64,000 nucleotides of DNA. Source: Rivibacter subsaxonicus (GTDB lineage: Bacteria > Pseudomonadota > Gammaproteobacteria > Burkholderiales > Burkholderiaceae_C). Under the pieces are notes generated by a model. The model was not told the DNA's origin. It did not search any database and was given only the letters and a program-made list of their open reading frames with translations. The translations under genes and the position numbers were made by a program. Below, one piece after another: positions 1 to 8,958 of this stretch. The stretch is taken from contig NZ_SHKP01000004.1 in assembly GCF_004217215.1 (NCBI RefSeq), positions 962,829-1,026,828 of the forward strand, written 5' to 3'. Every line of letters begins with the position of its first letter. The first letter of the stretch is position 1.

Positions 1-1
1 C

Positions 2-706
2 GACCGGGTCTTCGTGCCGGGCGCGCGCTGCTACGGCGAAGTGCGCGGCCTGTTCGGCGGCGCCGCCTCGCGGGTGGTGTTGCCGGGTGCGCGCGCTGTT
101 CCCGTCGCCGACGAACTCGGCGAGCAGGCGGTGCTGCTGGCGCTGGCCGCCACTGCGTACCACGCCGTGGCCGGTGGCGGCAAGCGGCAGGCGATCGTGG
201 CGCCCGACCTGATCGTCGGCCACGGCGTGCTGGGCCGCCTGCTGGCACGCATGACCGTCGTGGCCGGCTACCCGCCGCCCACCGTGTGGGAACTCAATCC
301 GGTGCGCACCGAGGGCGCCGAGGGCTACCAGGTCATCCGGCCCGACGACGATCCGCGCCGCAACTACCACGCCATCTACGACGTCAGCGGCGATGCGCAG
401 ATCCTCGACCAGTTGATCGCGCGCCTGGCGCCGGGCGGCGAGGTGGTGCTGGCCGGCTTCTACAGCGAGCCACTGCACTTTGCCTTCGCGCCAGCCTTCA
501 TGCGCGAGGCACAGATTCGCACGGCCGCCGAATGGCAGCGCCCGGATCTGCTGGCAGTCAAGGAACTGGCCGAGAGCGGCCGCCTGTCGCTCGAGGGCCT
601 GATCACGCATCGCGAACAGGCCATGCAGGCCGATGCGGCCTACCGCACCGCCTTCGGCGACGCGGGCTGCCTGAAGATGATTCTCGACTGGAGAACTTGC
701 CAATGA
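2..706 (+). CDS. bchC: 3-hydroxyethyl bacteriochlorophyllide a dehydrogenase BchC, 5'-truncated by the window edge
   Basis: Medium-chain dehydrogenase that oxidises the C3 hydroxyethyl group to acetyl late in bacteriochlorophyll a synthesis. About 234 C-terminal residues are visible; the full family length is roughly 310-330, so the N-terminus lies upstream of the window. The nucleotide-binding turn is seen as VGHGVLGRL, and the C-terminal part (WELNPVR, AGFYSEPLHF) reads as BchC. The stop overlaps the bchX start (ATGA), so the two are translationally coupled. Assignment rests on sequence character plus the bchC-X-Y-Z order known in purple bacteria. Confidence 0.93.
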   Translation, partial: DRVFVPGARCYGEVRGLFGGAASRVVLPGARAVPVADELGEQAVLLALAATAYHAVAGGGKRQAIVAPDLIVGHGVLGRLLARMTVVAGYPPPTVWELNPVRTEGAEGYQVIRPDDDPRRNYHAIYDVSGDAQILDQLIARLAPGGEVVLAGFYSEPLHFAFAPAFMREAQIRTAAEWQRPDLLAVKELAESGRLSLEGLITHREQAMQADAAYRTAFGDAGCLKMILDWRTCQ

Positions 707-1728
707 ACCATCCGATTCCCGCGAGCGCGACGGTGCAGTTCATGAGCAAGGACTCGATGAAGGACGTGCTGCGCGCCGAGGCCGCCGTCGAGCCCGACGC
801 TCCCGCCACCGGTCCGGTGACCAAGGAGACGCAGATCATCGCGATCTACGGCAAGGGCGGCATCGGCAAGAGCTTCACGCTGGCCAACCTCAGCTACATG
901 ATGGCGCAGCAGGGCAAGAAGGTGCTGCTCATCGGCTGCGATCCGAAGAGCGACACCACGAGCCTGCTGTTCGGCGGGCGTGCCTGCCCGACCATCATCG
1001 AGACCTCGTCGAAGAAGAAGCTCGCGGGTGAAGCGGTCGCCATCGGCGATGTCTGCTTCAAGCGCGACGGCGTCTACGCGATGGAGCTCGGCGGCCCCGA
1101 GGTCGGCCGCGGCTGCGGCGGGCGCGGGATCATCCACGGCTTCGAGTTGCTCGAGAAGCTCGGCTTCCACGACTGGGGCTTCGACTACGTGCTGCTCGAC
1201 TTCCTGGGCGACGTGGTGTGCGGCGGCTTCGGCCTGCCGATCGCGCGCGACATGTGCCAGAAGGTCATCGTCGTCGCCAGCAACGACCTGCAGTCGCTCT
1301 ACGTCGCCAACAACGTCTGCAGCGCGGTCGAGTACTTCCGCAAGCTCGGCGGCAACGTCGGCGTGGCCGGCATGGTGATCAACCGCGACGACGGCACCGG
1401 CGAGGCGGCAGCCTTTGCCACCGCGGTCGGCATCCCCGTGCTGTCGACGATTCCCGCCAACGAAGACATCCGCCGCAAGAGCGCCAGCTACGAAATCATC
1501 GGCCGGCCCGACTCGCCCTGGGGCCCGATGTTTGCCGAGCTTGCCGAGAACGTCGGCACCTCGACCCCGATGCGCCCGAAGCCGATGACGCAGGACCAGT
1601 TGCTCGGCCTGTTCTCGGCCGCCTCGGTCGGCCGCGACGTGGTGCTCGAGCCGGCCACCACCTTCGACATGTGCGGCAAGAGGGAAGTCGTCAAGCAGAC
1701 CCTCGAAGTGGTCTACGACGCCGCCTGA
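703..1728 (+). CDS. bchX: Chlorophyllide a reductase iron protein BchX
   Basis: ATP-dependent electron donor (NifH-like homodimer with one 4Fe-4S cluster) for BchYZ, which reduces ring B of chlorophyllide a. The 341-residue product has a P-loop GKGGIGKS at about residues 50-57 and the two cluster-cysteine contexts GRGCGGRG and DVVCGGFG. The N-terminal extension of about 40 residues before the P-loop is usual for BchX and longer than in BchL. The start codon overlaps the bchC stop by 4 nt. A 19-nt gap separates it from bchY. Confidence 0.97.
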   Translation: MNHPIPASATVQFMSKDSMKDVLRAEAAVEPDAPATGPVTKETQIIAIYGKGGIGKSFTLANLSYMMAQQGKKVLLIGCDPKSDTTSLLFGGRACPTIIETSSKKKLAGEAVAIGDVCFKRDGVYAMELGGPEVGRGCGGRGIIHGFELLEKLGFHDWGFDYVLLDFLGDVVCGGFGLPIARDMCQKVIVVASNDLQSLYVANNVCSAVEYFRKLGGNVGVAGMVINRDDGTGEAAAFATAVGIPVLSTIPANEDIRRKSASYEIIGRPDSPWGPMFAELAENVGTSTPMRPKPMTQDQLLGLFSAASVGRDVVLEPATTFDMCGKREVVKQTLEVVYDAA

Positions 1729-1747
1729 GTTCGACCGATCGATCGTC

Positions 1748-3307
1748 ATGAACGCGACCATCCCCATCGTCCCCGTGTCCAGCGTGCCGGTGCCGACCGC
1801 GCTGGAAGGCGACGGCATGGGTTGCCATTCCGGCGGCGCGGCGATGCTCGCGGCGGCCAAGGCGGCCGGCAAGTCGGACACGCTCGACCAGTACGCCAAG
1901 GACTATCCCAAGGATCCCAAGGCCGGTCCGCACGACCAGCCGCAGAGCATGTGCCCGGCCTTCGGCTCGCTGCGCGTGGGGCTGCGCATGCGGCGCACCG
2001 CGACCATCCTCTCGGGCTCGGCCTGCTGCGTCTACGGCCTGAGCTTCACCTCGCACTTCTATGGCGCCAGGCGCAGCGTCGGCTACGTGCCGTTCAACAG
2101 CGAATCGCTGGTCACCGGCAAGCTGTTCGAGGACATCCGCGAGGCGGTGCACGCGCAGGCCGATCCGGCCCAGCTCGACGCGATCGTCATCATCAACCTG
2201 TGCGTGCCGACCGCCAGTGGCGTGCCGCTGCAGATCCTGCCGCGCGAGATCAACGGCGTGCGCATCATCGGCATCGACGTGCCCGGCTTCGGCGTTCCCA
2301 CGCATGCCGAGGCCAAGGACGTGCTGGCCGGCGCGATGCTCAAGTACGCGCGCGGCGAGGCGCAGGCCGGCCCGGTGCAGGCGCCCAGAGGCGGCGTCGC
2401 CGACAAGCCCACCATCGCGCTGCTCGGCGAGATGTTCCCGGCCGACCCGGTGATCATCGGCATGATGCTCGAGCCGATGGGGCTGGCCGCCGGTCCGGTG
2501 GTGCCGACCCGCGAATGGCGCGAGCTGTATGCGGCGCTCGACTGCGTCGCGGTCGCCGCGATCCATCCCTTCTACACCGCCAGCATCCGCGAGTTCGATG
2601 CCGCCGGCCGCACGATCGTCGGCTCGGCCCCGGTCGGCCATGACGGCACCGAGGCTTGGCTGCAGGCGGTCGGCATCGCCGCCGGCGTCCCGCAGGAGCG
2701 GATCGACGCCGCCAAGAACCGCTTCCTGCCCGCCATCAAGGGCGCGCTGGCGAAGATGCCGATCAAGGGTCGCGTCACGCTCAGCGGCTACGAGGGCTCG
2801 GAGTTGCTGGTCGGCCGGTTGCTGGTCGAGAGCGGCGCCGACCTGCGCTACGTCGGCAGTGCCTGCCCGCGCACGGCGTGGAACGAGGCCGATTGCCAGT
2901 GGCTGCAGGCCAAGGGTGTGCAGGTGCAGTTCCGCGCCTCGCTCGAGCAGGACATGGCGGCGGTGCACGAGTTCAAGCCCGATGTGGCGATCGGCACCAC
3001 GCCGGTGGTGCAGGCGGCCAAGGAACTGAGGATCCCCTCGCTCTATTTCACCAACCTGATCTCGGCGCGGCCGCTGATGGGCCCGGCCGGTGCCGGCTCG
3101 CTGGCCACCGTGATCAACGCGGCGATCGCCAACAAGGCGCGCTTCGACCAGATGAGCGACTTCTTCGGCAGCACCGGCACCGGTCATGCGACCGGCGTCT
3201 GGGAAGCCGGCAACGGCGTGCCGCAGGACCGCCCCGACTTCAAGGCCGACCAGCGCCGCCAGGCCATCAAGCTGGCCAAGAAGCGCAAGGCCGAGGAGAT
3301 GATCTGA
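1748..3307 (+). CDS. bchY: Chlorophyllide a reductase subunit BchY
   Basis: NifD-like subunit of the chlorophyllide a oxidoreductase (BchX donor, BchYZ catalytic core) that converts chlorophyllide to the bacteriochlorin. The protein is 519 residues. Cysteine contexts typical of the inter-subunit 4Fe-4S cluster are visible ([21 protein letters not shown]). It lies between bchX and bchZ. It is separated from bchZ by a 73-bp structured repeat instead of the tight overlaps seen elsewhere in this operon. Confidence 0.97.
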   Translation: MNATIPIVPVSSVPVPTALEGDGMGCHSGGAAMLAAAKAAGKSDTLDQYAKDYPKDPKAGPHDQPQSMCPAFGSLRVGLRMRRTATILSGSACCVYGLSFTSHFYGARRSVGYVPFNSESLVTGKLFEDIREAVHAQADPAQLDAIVIINLCVPTASGVPLQILPREINGVRIIGIDVPGFGVPTHAEAKDVLAGAMLKYARGEAQAGPVQAPRGGVADKPTIALLGEMFPADPVIIGMMLEPMGLAAGPVVPTREWRELYAALDCVAVAAIHPFYTASIREFDAAGRTIVGSAPVGHDGTEAWLQAVGIAAGVPQERIDAAKNRFLPAIKGALAKMPIKGRVTLSGYEGSELLVGRLLVESGADLRYVGSACPRTAWNEADCQWLQAKGVQVQFRASLEQDMAAVHEFKPDVAIGTTPVVQAAKELRIPSLYFTNLISARPLMGPAGAGSLATVINAAIANKARFDQMSDFFGSTGTGHATGVWEAGNGVPQDRPDFKADQRRQAIKLAKKRKAEEMI

Positions 3308-3380
3308 TGATCGCCGCACGGCCGGTCCAAAGGCGATCGCTCCCCCTTGGGGCGACGGCGAGCAGCGCCGAGGGGGCGCG
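3308..3380. repeat. REP-like palindromic element between bchY and bchZ
   Basis: The spacer has a 7-bp stem (3309-3315 with 3332-3338, GATCGCC/GGCGATC), then a C-run/G-run pair (CCCCC 3342-3346, GGGGG 3372-3376) flanking a GGCG-rich core. The same style of element (C5-6 and G5 with GAGGGGGCG) recurs at 35300-35379, again directly before a start codon. This resembles the intergenic palindromic repeats common in Burkholderiales. Membership in a named family was not tested. Confidence 0.6.
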
Positions 3381-4838
3381 ATGCTAGTTCTGGATCACGA
3401 TCGCGCGGGTGGCTACTGGGGCGCGGTGTACGTGTTCACCGCGATCAAGGGCCTGCAGGTGGTGATCGACGGGCCGGTCGGCTGCGAGAACCTGCCGGTC
3501 ACCTCGGTGCTGCACTACACCGACGCGCTGCCGCCGCACGAACTGCCGATCGTCGTCACCGGCCTCGCCGAAGAGCAGCTCGGTCGCGAAGGCACCGAGG
3601 GTTCGATGCGCCGCGCCCATGCCGTGCTCGACCCCGACCTGCCGTCGGTGGTGGTGACCGGCTCAATCGCCGAGATGATCGGCGGCGGCGTCACGCCCTC
3701 GGGCACCAACCTGCAGCGCTTCCTGCCGCGCACCATCGACGAAGACCAGTGGCAATGCGCCAATCGCGCGATGTACTGGCTCTGGAGCGAGCACGGGTTG
3801 AAGAAGGTGCCGGCGCGCACGCCGCTTGCGGAGCGCCCTGTAGGCGAGAGGCCGCGCGTCAACATCATCGGCCCCTGCTACGGCACCTTCAATTCGCCGA
3901 GCGACCTGGCCGAGATCCGGCGCCTGGTGCAGGGCATCGGGGCCGAGGTCAACATGGTGTTCCCGCTCGGCAGCCACCTGGCCGACGTGTCGAGGCTGGT
4001 CGAGGCGGACGTGAACATCTGCATGTACCGCGAGTTCGGTCGCATGCTGTGCGAGGCGCTCGAGCGGCCCTACCTGCAGGCGCCGATCGGACTCCACAGC
4101 ACGACCGCCTTCCTGCGCTCGCTCGGCGAACTGCTCGGCCTCGATCCTGAACCCTTCATCGAGCGCGAGAAGCACACCACGATCAAGCCGATCTGGGACC
4201 TTTGGCGCTCGGTGACGCAGGACTTCTTCGGCACCGCGACCTTCGCCGTGGTTGCCGGCGAAACCTACGCGCGCGGGCTGCGTCACTTCCTCGAAGACGA
4301 GATGGGCCTGCCGTGCAACTTCGCGGTTTCGCGCATTGCCGGCGCCAAGACCGACAACGCGGCGGTTCGAAAGATGGTGCGCGAGACGCCGCCGCTGGTG
4401 ATGTTCGGCAGCTTCAACGAGCGCATGTACCTAGCCGAGTGCAGCGCTGCCGGGCCGATGAAGCCCTCGTTCATCGCTGCCTCGTTCCCCGGCGCCATCA
4501 TCCGTCGCGCCACCGGCACCCCGTTCATGGGCTACGCCGGCGCCACCTACGTGATCCAGGAGGTGTGCAACGCGCTGTTCGACGCGCTGTTCCACATCCT
4601 GCCGCTCGGCACCGAACTCGACAAGGTCGAGGCCACGCCGGCCCGCCACCAAGGCTCGCTGCCCTGGGACGACGCGGCGCGCGAACTGCTCGACGAACTG
4701 GTCGAGGCGCAGCCGGTACTGGTGCGCATTTCGGCGGCCAAGCGCATGCGCGACCGCGCCGAACAGCAGGCGCGCCAGGCCGGCGAGGCGCGCGTCAGCG
4801 CCGAACGCGTCGCGCAGGCGCATGGCGTGCCGGCATGA
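3381..4838 (+). CDS. bchZ: Chlorophyllide a reductase subunit BchZ
   Basis: NifK-like subunit pairing with BchY in the chlorophyllide a reductase core. The 485-residue protein begins [14 protein letters not shown], with the cluster-ligand context GPVGCENLP near residue 35 and the conserved stretch [11 protein letters not shown]. The ATG follows the repeat described upstream, and no better in-frame start is seen. The stop overlaps the ATG of a 42-codon ORF leading into pufB, so bch and puf are probably one superoperon. Confidence 0.97.
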   Translation: MLVLDHDRAGGYWGAVYVFTAIKGLQVVIDGPVGCENLPVTSVLHYTDALPPHELPIVVTGLAEEQLGREGTEGSMRRAHAVLDPDLPSVVVTGSIAEMIGGGVTPSGTNLQRFLPRTIDEDQWQCANRAMYWLWSEHGLKKVPARTPLAERPVGERPRVNIIGPCYGTFNSPSDLAEIRRLVQGIGAEVNMVFPLGSHLADVSRLVEADVNICMYREFGRMLCEALERPYLQAPIGLHSTTAFLRSLGELLGLDPEPFIEREKHTTIKPIWDLWRSVTQDFFGTATFAVVAGETYARGLRHFLEDEMGLPCNFAVSRIAGAKTDNAAVRKMVRETPPLVMFGSFNERMYLAECSAAGPMKPSFIAASFPGAIIRRATGTPFMGYAGATYVIQEVCNALFDALFHILPLGTELDKVEATPARHQGSLPWDDAARELLDELVEAQPVLVRISAAKRMRDRAEQQARQAGEARVSAERVAQAHGVPA

Positions 4839-4963
4839 AGACGCTGCCGATGGACTTGAACGAATCGCTCGCGCCGCGGGCCACCCACTTGCCATGTCGC
4901 AGCCGCGGCCTGGGAGTCCCTGCCGCGCGGGACGTGCGCGGTGAAGGCCGCAAGGCCAACTAG
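4835..4963 (+). CDS. Putative 42-residue leader ORF between bchZ and pufB
   Basis: The ATG overlaps the bchZ stop (ATGA), and the TAG falls inside the pufB ribosome-binding region (TAGAGGAG), 12 nt before the pufB start. The predicted peptide ([15 protein letters not shown]...) has no membrane segment and does not resemble PufQ, which occupies this position in Rhodobacter. It may act by translational coupling, may be a pufQ remnant, or may be chance. No homology is claimed. Confidence 0.3.
   Translation: MKTLPMDLNESLAPRATHLPCRSRGLGVPAARDVRGEGRKAN
4923..4957 (+). promoter_or_regulatory. Two small hairpins upstream of pufB
   Basis: CCGCGC (4923-4928) pairs with GCGCGG (4936-4941) across a 7-nt loop. 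GGCC-GCAA-GGCC (4946-4957) is a 4-bp stem with a GNRA-type tetraloop. Both lie just 5' of the pufB ribosome-binding site. In other purple bacteria, mRNA structures around pufBA define processing ends and stability, and a similar role is inferred here. Confidence 0.35.
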
Positions 4964-4975
4964 AGGAGAAGTCCT

Positions 4976-5125
4976 ATGGCTGACGAAAGAAAGGGTTCGT
5001 TGTCCGGGCTGACGGACCAGGAAGCGAGAGAGTTCCACGGTGTCTTCGTGAGCAGCTTCATTGCGTTCACGGTGGTTGCCGTCGTGGCTCACTTCCTGGT
5101 CTGGACCTGGCGCCCCTGGCTCTAG
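4976..5125 (+). CDS. pufB: LH1 antenna beta polypeptide PufB
   Basis: A 49-residue single-membrane-span antenna protein of the core LH1 ring. It shows the beta signature: EFHG near the N-terminus (His21), a hydrophobic span, the bacteriochlorophyll-ligand His39 in VVAHF, and WTWRPWL at the C-terminus. GGAG lies 9 nt before the ATG. It ends directly after WRPWL, without the short tail many beta chains carry. It is first in the pufB-(beta-like)-A-L-M-C order. Confidence 0.95.
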   Translation: MADERKGSLSGLTDQEAREFHGVFVSSFIAFTVVAVVAHFLVWTWRPWL

Positions 5126-5143
5126 GCAACAAAGGGGCGTGTC

Positions 5144-5368
5144 ATGACTGACTACTCCAGCGCAACGATGCACGCGGTGCCCCCGAACGACTCCAGGACG
5201 TTCAGGGGAATCTTCATCGCGAGCTTCGTCGTCCTTCTGGCGATCGCCCTGATTGCCCAGTTGCTGACCTGGTCGTGGCGTCCCTGGCTGCCCGGGGCCG
5301 AGGCAGAGAAGTCGTTGGTCGGCGACGTCAAGTCGGCGGTCTACACCTTCATGTCCTACCTCACTTAG
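5144..5368 (+). CDS. Beta-like antenna polypeptide lacking the bacteriochlorophyll ligand, between pufB and pufA
   Basis: A 74-residue protein that aligns without gaps to the neighbouring PufB over residues 20-49 (FRGIF...AQLLTWSWRPWL), with about 14 of 31 positions identical by eye. The ligand His39 is Gln39 and His21 is Arg21. It has a C-terminal extension of about 25 residues after WRPWL (PGAEAEKSLVGD..., ending SYLT) that may form a second amphipathic helix. A strong Shine-Dalgarno (AAGGGG) precedes the ATG. Spacing is 18 nt after pufB and 12 nt before pufA. It is probably a membrane protein of the RC-LH1 complex. Whether it binds pigment, caps or opens the ring, or assists assembly is unknown. 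Confidence 0.85.
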   Translation: MTDYSSATMHAVPPNDSRTFRGIFIASFVVLLAIALIAQLLTWSWRPWLPGAEAEKSLVGDVKSAVYTFMSYLT

Positions 5369-5380
5369 GAGAGAAGAAGC

Positions 5381-5575
5381 ATGTGGAGAATTTGGCTGTT
5401 GTTCGACCCGCGCCGAGCGCTGGTCGCGTTGTTCACGTTCCTGTTCGCGCTGGCGCTGGTGATTCATTTCATCCTGCTCAGCACCGAGCGCTTCAACTGG
5501 CTGGATGGCCCCCACAAGGCCAGGGCCGGGCAGGCATCGTCGATGCCGGCCGCGGTCCCAGCACCGAAGCAATAG
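5381..5575 (+). CDS. pufA: LH1 antenna alpha polypeptide PufA
   Basis: A 64-residue LH1 alpha chain. It starts with the classic MWRIW, followed by FDPRR and a membrane span. The bacteriochlorophyll-ligand His29 lies in VIHFILL, and ERFNWL follows (Trp40 usually contacts the pigment). The C-terminal tail of about 20 residues ([11 protein letters not shown]..., ending PAPKQ) is Ala/Pro rich. AGGAG precedes the start. A strong hairpin follows before pufL. Confidence 0.95.
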   Translation: MWRIWLLFDPRRALVALFTFLFALALVIHFILLSTERFNWLDGPHKARAGQASSMPAAVPAPKQ

Positions 5576-5590
5576 CGTTGTTCCGGCACC

Positions 5591-5631
5591 CGGCGAACGG
5601 GATCCGGGCTCGCCCCCGGCCCCGTTCGCCG
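5591..5631 (+). promoter_or_regulatory. Intercistronic hairpin between pufA and pufL
   Basis: Arms CGGCGAACGGG (5591-5601) and CCCGTTCGCCG (5621-5631) form a perfect 11-bp stem. Inside it, CCGGG (5604-5608) pairs with CCCGG (5615-5619). There is no U-tract. In Rhodobacter a hairpin at this place protects the pufBA segment from 3' decay and raises LH1 over reaction-centre expression. The same job is inferred here. Confidence 0.75.
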
Positions 5632-5686
5632 ACCCGATGCATGCGAGGACCACGCACCAGCGCGTCTTCGGAACGGGGGAAACAAG

Positions 5687-6511
5687 ATGGCGATGCTCAG
5701 CTTTGAACGCAAGTACCGCGTGCGCGGCGGCACCCTGGTCGGAGGCGATCTCTTCGACTTCTGGGTCGGGCCGTTCTTCGTCGGCTTCTTCGGCGTCACG
5801 ACCCTGTTCTTTGCCTCGGTCGGAACGCTGCTGATCGTCTGGGGCGCATCGCAGGGGCCAACCTGGAACCTCTGGCAGATCAGCATCGCGCCGCCGGACC
5901 TGAGCTATGGCCTGGGCATGGCGCCTCTGATGGAGGGCGGGCTCTGGCAACTGATCACGATCTGTGCGATCGGCTCCTTCGTCAGCTGGGCGCTGCGCGA
6001 GGTCGAGATCTGCCGCAAGCTCGGCATCGGCTACCACGTGCCGGTCGCGTTCTCGTTCGCGATCCTGGCCTACGTGACGCTGGTCGTGATCCGCCCGCTG
6101 CTGATGGGCGCGTGGGGACATGGCTTCCCGTACGGGATCATGAGCCACCTCGACTGGGTGTCGAACACCGGCTACCAGTACCTGCACTTCCACTACAACC
6201 CGGCGCACATGCTGGCGGTGAGCTTCTTCTTCGCCACCACCTTCGCGCTGAGCCTGCACGGGGCACTGATCCTCTCGTCGACCAACCCGGCCAAGGGCCA
6301 CGAGGTCAAGACCCCCGAGCACGAGAACACCTTCTTCCGCGACACGATCGGCTACTCGATCGGCACCCTCGGCATCCACCGGCTTGGCCTGTTCCTGGCG
6401 CTGGCGGCGGTGTTCTTCAGCGCGGTCTGCATCGTCATCAGCGGCCCGTTCTGGACCCGCGGCTGGCCCGAGTGGTGGACCTGGTGGCTGAACCTGCCGA
6501 TCTGGAGCTGA
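5687..6511 (+). CDS. pufL: Photosynthetic reaction centre L subunit PufL
   Basis: Five-helix membrane subunit of the type II reaction centre that holds half of the special pair and the QB site. The 274-residue protein is full length. Expected ligands are present with a +1 offset from Rhodobacter numbering: His154 (accessory BChl), His174 (special pair), His191 and His231 (non-heme iron), and Glu105. In the QB proton path the equivalent of L213 is Asn214 (EHEN), as in Blastochloris, rather than Asp. Confidence 0.98.
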   Translation: MAMLSFERKYRVRGGTLVGGDLFDFWVGPFFVGFFGVTTLFFASVGTLLIVWGASQGPTWNLWQISIAPPDLSYGLGMAPLMEGGLWQLITICAIGSFVSWALREVEICRKLGIGYHVPVAFSFAILAYVTLVVIRPLLMGAWGHGFPYGIMSHLDWVSNTGYQYLHFHYNPAHMLAVSFFFATTFALSLHGALILSSTNPAKGHEVKTPEHENTFFRDTIGYSIGTLGIHRLGLFLALAAVFFSAVCIVISGPFWTRGWPEWWTWWLNLPIWS

Positions 6512-6562
6512 GCCCCTCGCAGCTGTGCTGATCCGATAACGAAAGCCGTCGAGGAGACCGAC

Positions 6563-7543
6563 ATGGCCGAGTATCTGAACCTGTTCACGAGCGTGCAGGT
6601 TGCCGCACCGTCCTACCCCGGGGTCGGGGTCGATCGCGGCGGCGTCGAGCGCGCCGGCAAGCCCGCCCACGTGCACCTGCTGGGGCGCCTCGGCGACGCC
6701 CAGATCGGGCCGATCTACCTCGGCTGGTTCGGCCTCGCCTCGCTGCTGTGCGGCTTCATCGCGATCGAGATCATCGGACTCAACATGCTGGCCTCGGTGA
6801 ACTGGGATCCGATCCAGTTCGTGCGCCAGCTGTTCTGGCTCGCCCTCGAACCACCGCCACCGGGCGACGGCCTGCGCTGGCCGGCACTCAACCGTGGCGG
6901 CTGGTGGCTGATGGCCGGCTTCTTCCTGACCGCCTCGATCCTGCTGTGGTGGGTCCGCATGTACCGGCGCGCCAAGGCCCTCGGCATGGGCACCCACGTG
7001 GCATGGGCCTTCGCCGCGGCGATCTGGCTCTACCTGGTGCTCGGCTTCATCCGTCCCGTGCTGATGGGCAGCTGGGGCGAGGCGGTGCCCTTCGGCATCT
7101 TCCCGCACCTCGACTGGACCGCGGCCTTCTCGATCCGCTACGGCAACCTGTTCTACAACCCCTTCCACATGCTGAGCATCGCCTTCCTCTACGGCTCGGC
7201 GCTGCTGTTCGCGATGCATGGCGCGACGATCCTGGCGGTGAGCCGCTTCGGCGGCGAGCGCGAGATCGAGCAGATCGTCGATCGCGGCACCGCCAGCGAG
7301 CGCGCCGCGCTGTTCTGGCGCTGGACCATGGGCTTCAACGCGACGATGGAGTCGATCCACCGCTGGGCCTGGTGGTTCGCGGTGCTGTGCCCGCTGGTGG
7401 GTGGCATCGGCATCCTGCTGACCGGCACCGTGGTCGACAACTGGTACCTGTGGGCGGTCAAGCATGGTGTGGCACCAAGCTATCCGGCGATGTTCCCGCC
7501 CGTCGTCGATCCCGCCTCGCTGGCAGGGGGGGGCAAGCCATGA
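6563..7543 (+). CDS. pufM: Photosynthetic reaction centre M subunit PufM
   Basis: Five-helix partner of PufL carrying the other half of the special pair and the QA site. At 326 residues it is full length. It shows FPHLDW, the special-pair helix motif YNPFHML and the [10 protein letters not shown] loop typical of M. The position equivalent to M44 is Asp (GDAQIGP, residue 45), matching the Asn at L213. GAGGAG precedes the ATG. The stop overlaps the pufC start (ATGA). Confidence 0.98.
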   Translation: MAEYLNLFTSVQVAAPSYPGVGVDRGGVERAGKPAHVHLLGRLGDAQIGPIYLGWFGLASLLCGFIAIEIIGLNMLASVNWDPIQFVRQLFWLALEPPPPGDGLRWPALNRGGWWLMAGFFLTASILLWWVRMYRRAKALGMGTHVAWAFAAAIWLYLVLGFIRPVLMGSWGEAVPFGIFPHLDWTAAFSIRYGNLFYNPFHMLSIAFLYGSALLFAMHGATILAVSRFGGEREIEQIVDRGTASERAALFWRWTMGFNATMESIHRWAWWFAVLCPLVGGIGILLTGTVVDNWYLWAVKHGVAPSYPAMFPPVVDPASLAGGGKP

Positions 7544-8955
7544 GCCAGCACCCGAGCAGGAGCCCCAGCATCATGCGCAGCGCCACCCACCTGATCCTGC
7601 TGGCCGCGGTCGCGCTGCTGGCGGGCTGTGAACGGCCGCCGGTCGATTCTGTGCAGAGCGGCTACCGCGGCACCGGCATGGAGCAGGTCTACAACCCGCG
7701 CATCCTGGTTGCCCAGGCCGACCAGAACAAGGCGCCGGAGTCACCGGCGCCGGCCTCGCCCGACGGCCCCAAGGCCGGACAGGTCTATCAGAACGTCAAG
7801 GTGCTGGGCGACCTCAGCGTCGGCGAGTTCGCGCGCAACATGGTGGCGATCACCAACTGGGTCGCGCCGAACCAGGGCTGCGCCTACTGCCACAACCCGC
7901 AGAACTTCGCCGACGACTCGCTTCACACCAAGGTCGTCGCGCGCCGCATGCTGCAGATGACGCAGAACATCAACGGCAACTGGAAGAACCATGTGGCCGA
8001 CACCGGCGTCACCTGCTACACCTGCCATCGCGGGCAACCGATCCCGGCCAACACCTGGTTCAAGACGGCAGGCGCCGATGCGCCAGTCGCTGGCATGCTC
8101 GGCGACCGCGCCGGCCAGAACGCGCCGGCGATCGAGGCCGCGTTCTCCTCGCTGCCCGGCGACCCCTTCAAGCCCTTCCTCGCGGCCGATGCGGCCGAGA
8201 TCCGCGTGATCGGCACCACCGCGCTGCCGACCTACAACCGGCAGTCGACCAAGCAGGCCGAGTGGACCTACAGCCTGATGATGCACATGAGCCAGTCGCT
8301 CGGGGTCAACTGCACCTTCTGCCACAACACGAGATCGTTCGCGGCCTGGGACGCCAGCACGCCGCAGCGCGGCGCCGCCTGGTACGGCATCCGCATGACG
8401 CGCGAGATCAACGAGGACTACCTGAAGTCGCTGGCCGGCGTGTTCCCGGCCGATCGCCTCGGCCCCCAGGGCGACGTGGCCAAGGCCAACTGCGCCACCT
8501 GTCACCAGGGCGCCTACAAGCCGCTCTACGGCGCGAGCATGCTCAAGGACCATCCGGAGCTGGCCGGCGTGCGCGGCGCCGCCGCGGCACCGGCGGCGAC
8601 CACCGTCAACGCCACCGCGGCGATGACGACCACGGCTTCCGGCGTCACGGTGCTGTTCTTCGCCGTCAACTCGGCCACCCTGCCTGACGATGCCATCAGC
8701 CGCCTGGCCAACCTGGTGGCCGCGCTGAAGGCGCGCCCCGAGGTCAAGGCCGCGATTTCCGGCTTTCACTCGGCCGCTGGCAACCTGGAGCAGAACCAGG
8801 AGTTGGCGAAGAGCCGGGCCAAGGCGGTGCGCGACGCGCTGACCGCGGCCGGCATCGGTGCCGACCGGGTGGAACTCGACAAGCCGATGTCGGCCGAGGC
8901 CAACCTCAGCGGCGAGGATCCGCAGGCGCGCCGGGTCGAGGTGACGATGAAGTAG
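7540..8955 (+). CDS. pufC: Reaction-centre tetraheme cytochrome c subunit PufC with an OmpA-like C-terminal domain
   Basis: Periplasmic electron donor to the special pair. The 471-residue product has a lipoprotein signal (LLAGC, lipid-modified Cys30). Four CxxCH hemes lie at Cys114, Cys159, Cys258 and Cys318, with upstream Met contexts (MVAI, MLQM, MMHM, MTRE) suited to axial ligation. Typical PufC ends near residue 340-360. Here an Ala/Thr-rich linker leads into an extra domain (about 362-471) resembling OmpA C-domains ([28 protein letters not shown]). The usual GHTD is replaced by GFHS, so the peptidoglycan-contact Asp is missing while the following Arg is kept. Met12 is an alternative start. 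Confidence 0.93.
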   Translation: MSQHPSRSPSIMRSATHLILLAAVALLAGCERPPVDSVQSGYRGTGMEQVYNPRILVAQADQNKAPESPAPASPDGPKAGQVYQNVKVLGDLSVGEFARNMVAITNWVAPNQGCAYCHNPQNFADDSLHTKVVARRMLQMTQNINGNWKNHVADTGVTCYTCHRGQPIPANTWFKTAGADAPVAGMLGDRAGQNAPAIEAAFSSLPGDPFKPFLAADAAEIRVIGTTALPTYNRQSTKQAEWTYSLMMHMSQSLGVNCTFCHNTRSFAAWDASTPQRGAAWYGIRMTREINEDYLKSLAGVFPADRLGPQGDVAKANCATCHQGAYKPLYGASMLKDHPELAGVRGAAAAPAATTVNATAAMTTTASGVTVLFFAVNSATLPDDAISRLANLVAALKARPEVKAAISGFHSAAGNLEQNQELAKSRAKAVRDALTAAGIGADRVELDKPMSAEANLSGEDPQARRVEVTMK

Positions 8956-8958
8956 GGG

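Noticed and set aside
4835-4963. pufQ
   Set aside because: The ORF is in the right place, but at 42 residues it lacks the membrane span and length of PufQ.
4547-7465. A 972-codon open frame on the minus strand opposite pufB to pufM
   Set aside because: It mirrors the well-supported puf genes, is rich in His/Arg/Gln/Asp typical of antisense frames in GC-rich DNA, and shows no domain.
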